DNA from: Nakamurella alba | GTDB taxonomy: Bacteria > Actinomycetota > Actinomycetes > Mycobacteriales > Nakamurellaceae | DNA: 64,000 nucleotides | Direction of reading: 5' to 3' | Assembly: GCF_009707545.1 (NCBI RefSeq) | Contig: NZ_WLYK01000001.1 | Location: 1,798,001 to 1,862,000, forward strand | Shown: piece after piece, positions 58,889-64,000 of the stretch | How positions within the stretch are numbered: the first letter of the stretch is position 1 | How the letters are laid out: every line of letters begins with the position of its first letter | Position numbers and translations under genes: made by a program | The notes under the pieces: model-generated | What the model was told of the DNA's origin: nothing | What the model saw: the letters and a program-made list of their open reading frames with translations, nothing else | The model's database searches: none

Positions 58889-61212
58889 CGGTTGCTGTCC
58901 TCCTGATGAGTGGGGTCGTCGGCCTCCCGCACCAGCACCGCCACGGGCCGGCCGGCAAGGACATCGATGACGGGCACGGTGCCGGTGACCGCGGGCGCTC
59001 CGGGGTCCAGCTGGTTGCGCCAGGACCCGGGGGAGAGGGTGACGGTGGTGTCGCCCCAGCCGCCGGCATCCGCCAGGCCGAGCGGCAGTCGGGTGGCGAG
59101 CGCGGCCATCCCGCCACGGTCGAAGGCGACGAGATGGTCACCGGCACTGCCGTCGCCGTACAGCGGCCGGTAGCCGGTAAACAGCTCCGGGCGGTCCCGG
59201 CGCAGCCGCAGCACGGTCGCGGTGACGAGCAGCTTCAGCTCGTCCGGCCCGGCAGGCGCGGCCCCGCCGTCCAGTCTCCGCAGAGTGGCTGCAGCACCGA
59301 CGAAGTCGACCGGCAGCCGGTTGTCCGGGTCCACCAGGGCCGGGGCACCGAGCTCGGTGCCCTGGTAGACGTCCGGCACGCCGGGGCCGGCCAGCTGCAG
59401 CAGCTTGGCCGAGATCGCGTTCGACCAGCCTGGTCCGGTGAGCAGCGCCGCAGCGGCGTCCACCGCCTCCCGCAGCTCCGGCAGATCGAAGGCGGCATCC
59501 ACCATGGCGGCCAGCCGGTCCTCGAAAGCGGTGTCGCCGTCGGTCCAGCTGGTGGAGACACCCGCCTCGCGGGCCGCCTTGATCGCATAGTCCCGCAGGC
59601 GTTCCCGCTCCAGCGGCCAGGAGCCGACGACCGCCTGCCAGACCAGGTTCGCCAGCGGCCCGTCCGGCAGTGGCGCCAGCCGGCGGAACAGCCGCACCTG
59701 CTCGGCCCACCAGTCGGCGCGCTCGGCGAGCACCGAGATCCGGGCCCGGACGTCCTCGCTGCGCTTGGTGTCGTGGGTGGACAGGGTGGTCATCGCCCGC
59801 GGCCAGGAGGTGAGCCGATGCTGTTGCGCCGCATGGAATCCCGGGACGTCGACGGCGAACAGCGACGGATCGGCGCCCACCTCGGTCAGCGAGGTGAGCC
59901 GGCTCCACCGGTAGAACGCCCGGTCCTCCACGCCCTTCGCGGTGACGGCACCGGACACCTGCTCGAAGCGGGTGGCGAACTCGGTGCCACCGGAGCCCAG
60001 GGCGTCGACGATCTCCCGCAGCACAGGTTCCATCGCCGGCCGGCGCCGCAGCACCGCACGGACGGCCTCGTCCAGCGCGTTCCGGCCGGCGGGGAGGTAG
60101 CTGCGGTAGACCGGGAACTCGGCGAGCAATGCGGCGAGAGCGTCCTGCGGACCGTCGATCTCGGGGATCAGCCGGGCCAGTCGCGAGACCTCCGAGGCGA
60201 GCAGCTCGTCGGCCACCCACCGCTTGGTGGTGGCGATCATGTCGTGCCAGTGCACCTGTGCGCCGCCGCGCAGTTCGATGTCCAGGGCGTCCAGCGTGGC
60301 CTCCCCGGCCGGGTCGACGAACACCCGGTCCAGCAGGGCCAACGCGTCGTAGCCGGTGGTGCCGTCGCACGGCCAGTCCGCGGGCAGCTCCTCGCCGGGT
60401 TCCAGGATCTTCTCCACCAGCAGGTACCGGCCGCCGGCCAGATCGGCCAGGTCGCGCAGGTAGTCGCCGGGGTGCGCGAGGCCGTCCGGGTGGTCGACCC
60501 GCAGGCCGTCCACCCAGCCGTTGTCCAGCCAGCGCCGGATCTCCGCGTGCGAGTCGCGGAAGACCTCCGGGCGTTCCACCCGGATCGCCGCCAGCGAGTT
60601 CACCGCGAAGAAGCGCCGGTAGTTCAGCTCGGTGTCGGCCAGCCGCCAGTTCATCAGCCGGTAGTGCTGTCGGTCGTGCACCTGCTGCGGGGTGCCGCTG
60701 CCGGTCCCGGGCGCGATCGGGTAACGGTTCTCGTAGTAGCGCAGTTCGTCGTCGACCACCTCGAGGCGGTCGAGCTCGTCCGGCCCGTCGCCGAGCACCG
60801 GCAGGTGGATCCGCCCGTCGTCGACCTCCCAGTCCACGTCGAAGTACTCGCCGTGCACCGCGGAGCGGCCGTGCCGCAACAGGTCCCACCACCACACCGA
60901 CAGGTGCGGGGTCTGCACGCCGACGTGGTTCGGCACGATGTCGACGAGCACACCGAGGCCCGCCGCGTGGGCATCGTCGGCCAGCGCCTGCAAGCCGGCG
61001 GCACCACCCCGGGCCGGGTCGACGGCCGAGTGGTCGATGACGTCGTAGCCGTGGCCGGAACCGGGCTCCGCCGTGAGCAACGGCGACAGGTACACCCAGT
61101 CCACACCGAGCGCGCGCAGGTACGGGACGACCTCCCGCGCGGCGTTCAGGTCCAGATCAGCGGTGATCTGCAGGCGGTAGGTCGAGCCGGGGGCCGGGAG
61201 ATCAGCAGCCAC
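58885..61212 (-). CDS. treY: Malto-oligosyltrehalose synthase
   Basis: 775 residues from the GTG at 61212, 5 bases after the glgX stop; the frame is open upstream only as a shadow of glgX. It starts with the TreY signature STYRLQITADLDLNAAREVVPYLRALGVDWVYLSPLL and has DIVPNHVGV, GLRVDHPDGL (nucleophile Asp near residue 235), LVEKILEPGE (acid/base Glu) and THDTKRSEDVRAR. It isomerises the reducing-end glucose of maltodextrins into a trehalose unit. It works on debranched glycogen chains from GlgX and passes the product to TreZ. Confidence 0.95.
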   Translation of the reverse strand: MAADLPAPGSTYRLQITADLDLNAAREVVPYLRALGVDWVYLSPLLTAEPGSGHGYDVIDHSAVDPARGGAAGLQALADDAHAAGLGVLVDIVPNHVGVQTPHLSVWWWDLLRHGRSAVHGEYFDVDWEVDDGRIHLPVLGDGPDELDRLEVVDDELRYYENRYPIAPGTGSGTPQQVHDRQHYRLMNWRLADTELNYRRFFAVNSLAAIRVERPEVFRDSHAEIRRWLDNGWVDGLRVDHPDGLAHPGDYLRDLADLAGGRYLLVEKILEPGEELPADWPCDGTTGYDALALLDRVFVDPAGEATLDALDIELRGGAQVHWHDMIATTKRWVADELLASEVSRLARLIPEIDGPQDALAALLAEFPVYRSYLPAGRNALDEAVRAVLRRRPAMEPVLREIVDALGSGGTEFATRFEQVSGAVTAKGVEDRAFYRWSRLTSLTEVGADPSLFAVDVPGFHAAQQHRLTSWPRAMTTLSTHDTKRSEDVRARISVLAERADWWAEQVRLFRRLAPLPDGPLANLVWQAVVGSWPLERERLRDYAIKAAREAGVSTSWTDGDTAFEDRLAAMVDAAFDLPELREAVDAAAALLTGPGWSNAISAKLLQLAGPGVPDVYQGTELGAPALVDPDNRLPVDFVGAAATLRRLDGGAAPAGPDELKLLVTATVLRLRRDRPELFTGYRPLYGDGSAGDHLVAFDRGGMAALATRLPLGLADAGGWGDTTVTLSPGSWRNQLDPGAPAVTGTVPVIDVLAGRPVAVLVREADDPTHQEDSNR

Positions 61213-61217
61213 GACGG

Positions 61218-63608
<2,391 letters not shown>

Positions 63609-63853
63609 CTCGTCGGACGCAGATCGTCCGCATTCGGCCGGGACGCACGGTTCGCGGCCCCGGTCGCACCTCACACTGCCCGCACCTGACCCCGGTCATG
63701 CGTCCGGTGGGGGAGCACCACACTAGACAGCGCCTGTTCCGGTCCTGTGACACCGCTGATCGGGGCGTGCCGGTCGGGCCGGGTCGCTGCGGCCGGCGGA
63801 CCGCCCGCGTCGTCCCCCGTCCGGTGTCGGTCGGCTCGACTACCCTCGCCCTC

Positions 63854-64000
63854 GTGCCAGATCCCTCGACGTACCGGCCCGCGCCGGGCAGCATCCCGGA
63901 CCAACCAGGGGTCTACAAGTTCCGCGATGCGAGCCGCCGGGTCATCTACGTCGGCAAGGCGAAGAGCCTGCGGCAGCGGTTGAACTCGTACTTCGCCGAC
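63854..64000 (+). CDS. uvrC: UvrABC excinuclease subunit C, N-terminal part (cut by window end)
   Basis: Only the first 49 codons are present, from the GTG at 63854. They read [46 protein letters not shown], the GIY-YIG nuclease domain opening: the PGVYKF and [18 protein letters not shown] segments are diagnostic of UvrC. The product makes the 3' incision in nucleotide excision repair. It is divergent from glgX with a 245-base gap in which no other gene is seen. Confidence 0.93.
   Translation, partial: MPDPSTYRPAPGSIPDQPGVYKFRDASRRVIYVGKAKSLRQRLNSYFAD

Overview
This window comes from a high-GC Gram-positive genome, almost certainly an actinomycete. The markers are a mycothiol ligase (MshC) in the actinobacterial neighbourhood phosphomutase–DUF3090–SCO1664, a PAC2 protein beside cobalamin-dependent methionine synthase, DUF5703, F420-type luciferase-like oxidoreductases, a treY/treZ/glgX block, and frequent GTG starts with ATGA/GTGA overlaps. 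A Nakamurella- or Frankia-like relative would fit, but the sequence alone does not settle the genus.

Layout. 1-5900: branched-chain-type ABC uptake genes (binding protein, LivH, LivM) followed without gaps by an acyl-CoA synthetase and a biotin-dependent carboxyltransferase, so import, CoA activation and carboxylation of an organic acid look linked. A small convergent ORF resembles an acyl-CoA carboxylase epsilon subunit. 6200-9850: a secreted PQQ-type sugar dehydrogenase lipoprotein and a GAF-GAF-GGDEF-EAL c-di-GMP protein. 10300-14380: a coupled operon (DadA-like oxidase, DapA-like lyase, proline-racemase-family protein with a Ser/Cys pair) and a convergent GntR regulator. Together they look like hydroxyproline catabolism, and a 20-bp near-repeat lies upstream of both the operon and the regulator. 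14500-17600: an Old-Yellow-Enzyme-type flavoprotein resembling N-methylproline demethylases, divergent from a LysR regulator with a perfect inverted repeat between them. 17660-21260: an SDR, acyl-CoA ligase and LLM oxidoreductase group. 21370-25440: a signalling block (single-domain receiver, GAF/PAS histidine kinase, NarL-type regulator whose start codon overlaps that of the kinase, then XRE-DUF2975 with twin operators).

25440-31320 is a compositionally foreign, lower-GC and partly decayed island ending at tRNA-Leu(GAG). It holds a SprT-like metallopeptidase with a tiny upstream ORF, an unknown 441-residue protein with an HEPN-like motif, orphan small ORFs, an intact IS481-family element with an 8-bp target duplication, a palindromic relic of the same element, and a frameshifted tyrosine-recombinase remnant beside the tRNA.

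31400-48610 is core metabolism: M20 peptidase, AzlCD exporter, RecD-like helicase, aldo/keto reductase lacking the usual catalytic Lys, LLM oxidoreductase, the mshC operon, a small metzincin, PAC2, MetH and a HAD phosphatase. An intergenic array of three palindromic repeats (48756-49041) follows. 49122-56997 is an export operon: adaptor, ATPase and permease of MacB type, a Met-rich DUF5666 lipoprotein, and a second, 1012-residue adaptor swollen by Ser/Thr/Gly low-complexity sequence. The window closes with glgX-treY-treZ (glycogen to trehalose) and the first 49 codons of uvrC.

The least explained items are the export operon with its giant adaptor, the triple palindromic array, and the island gene with the HEPN-like motif.
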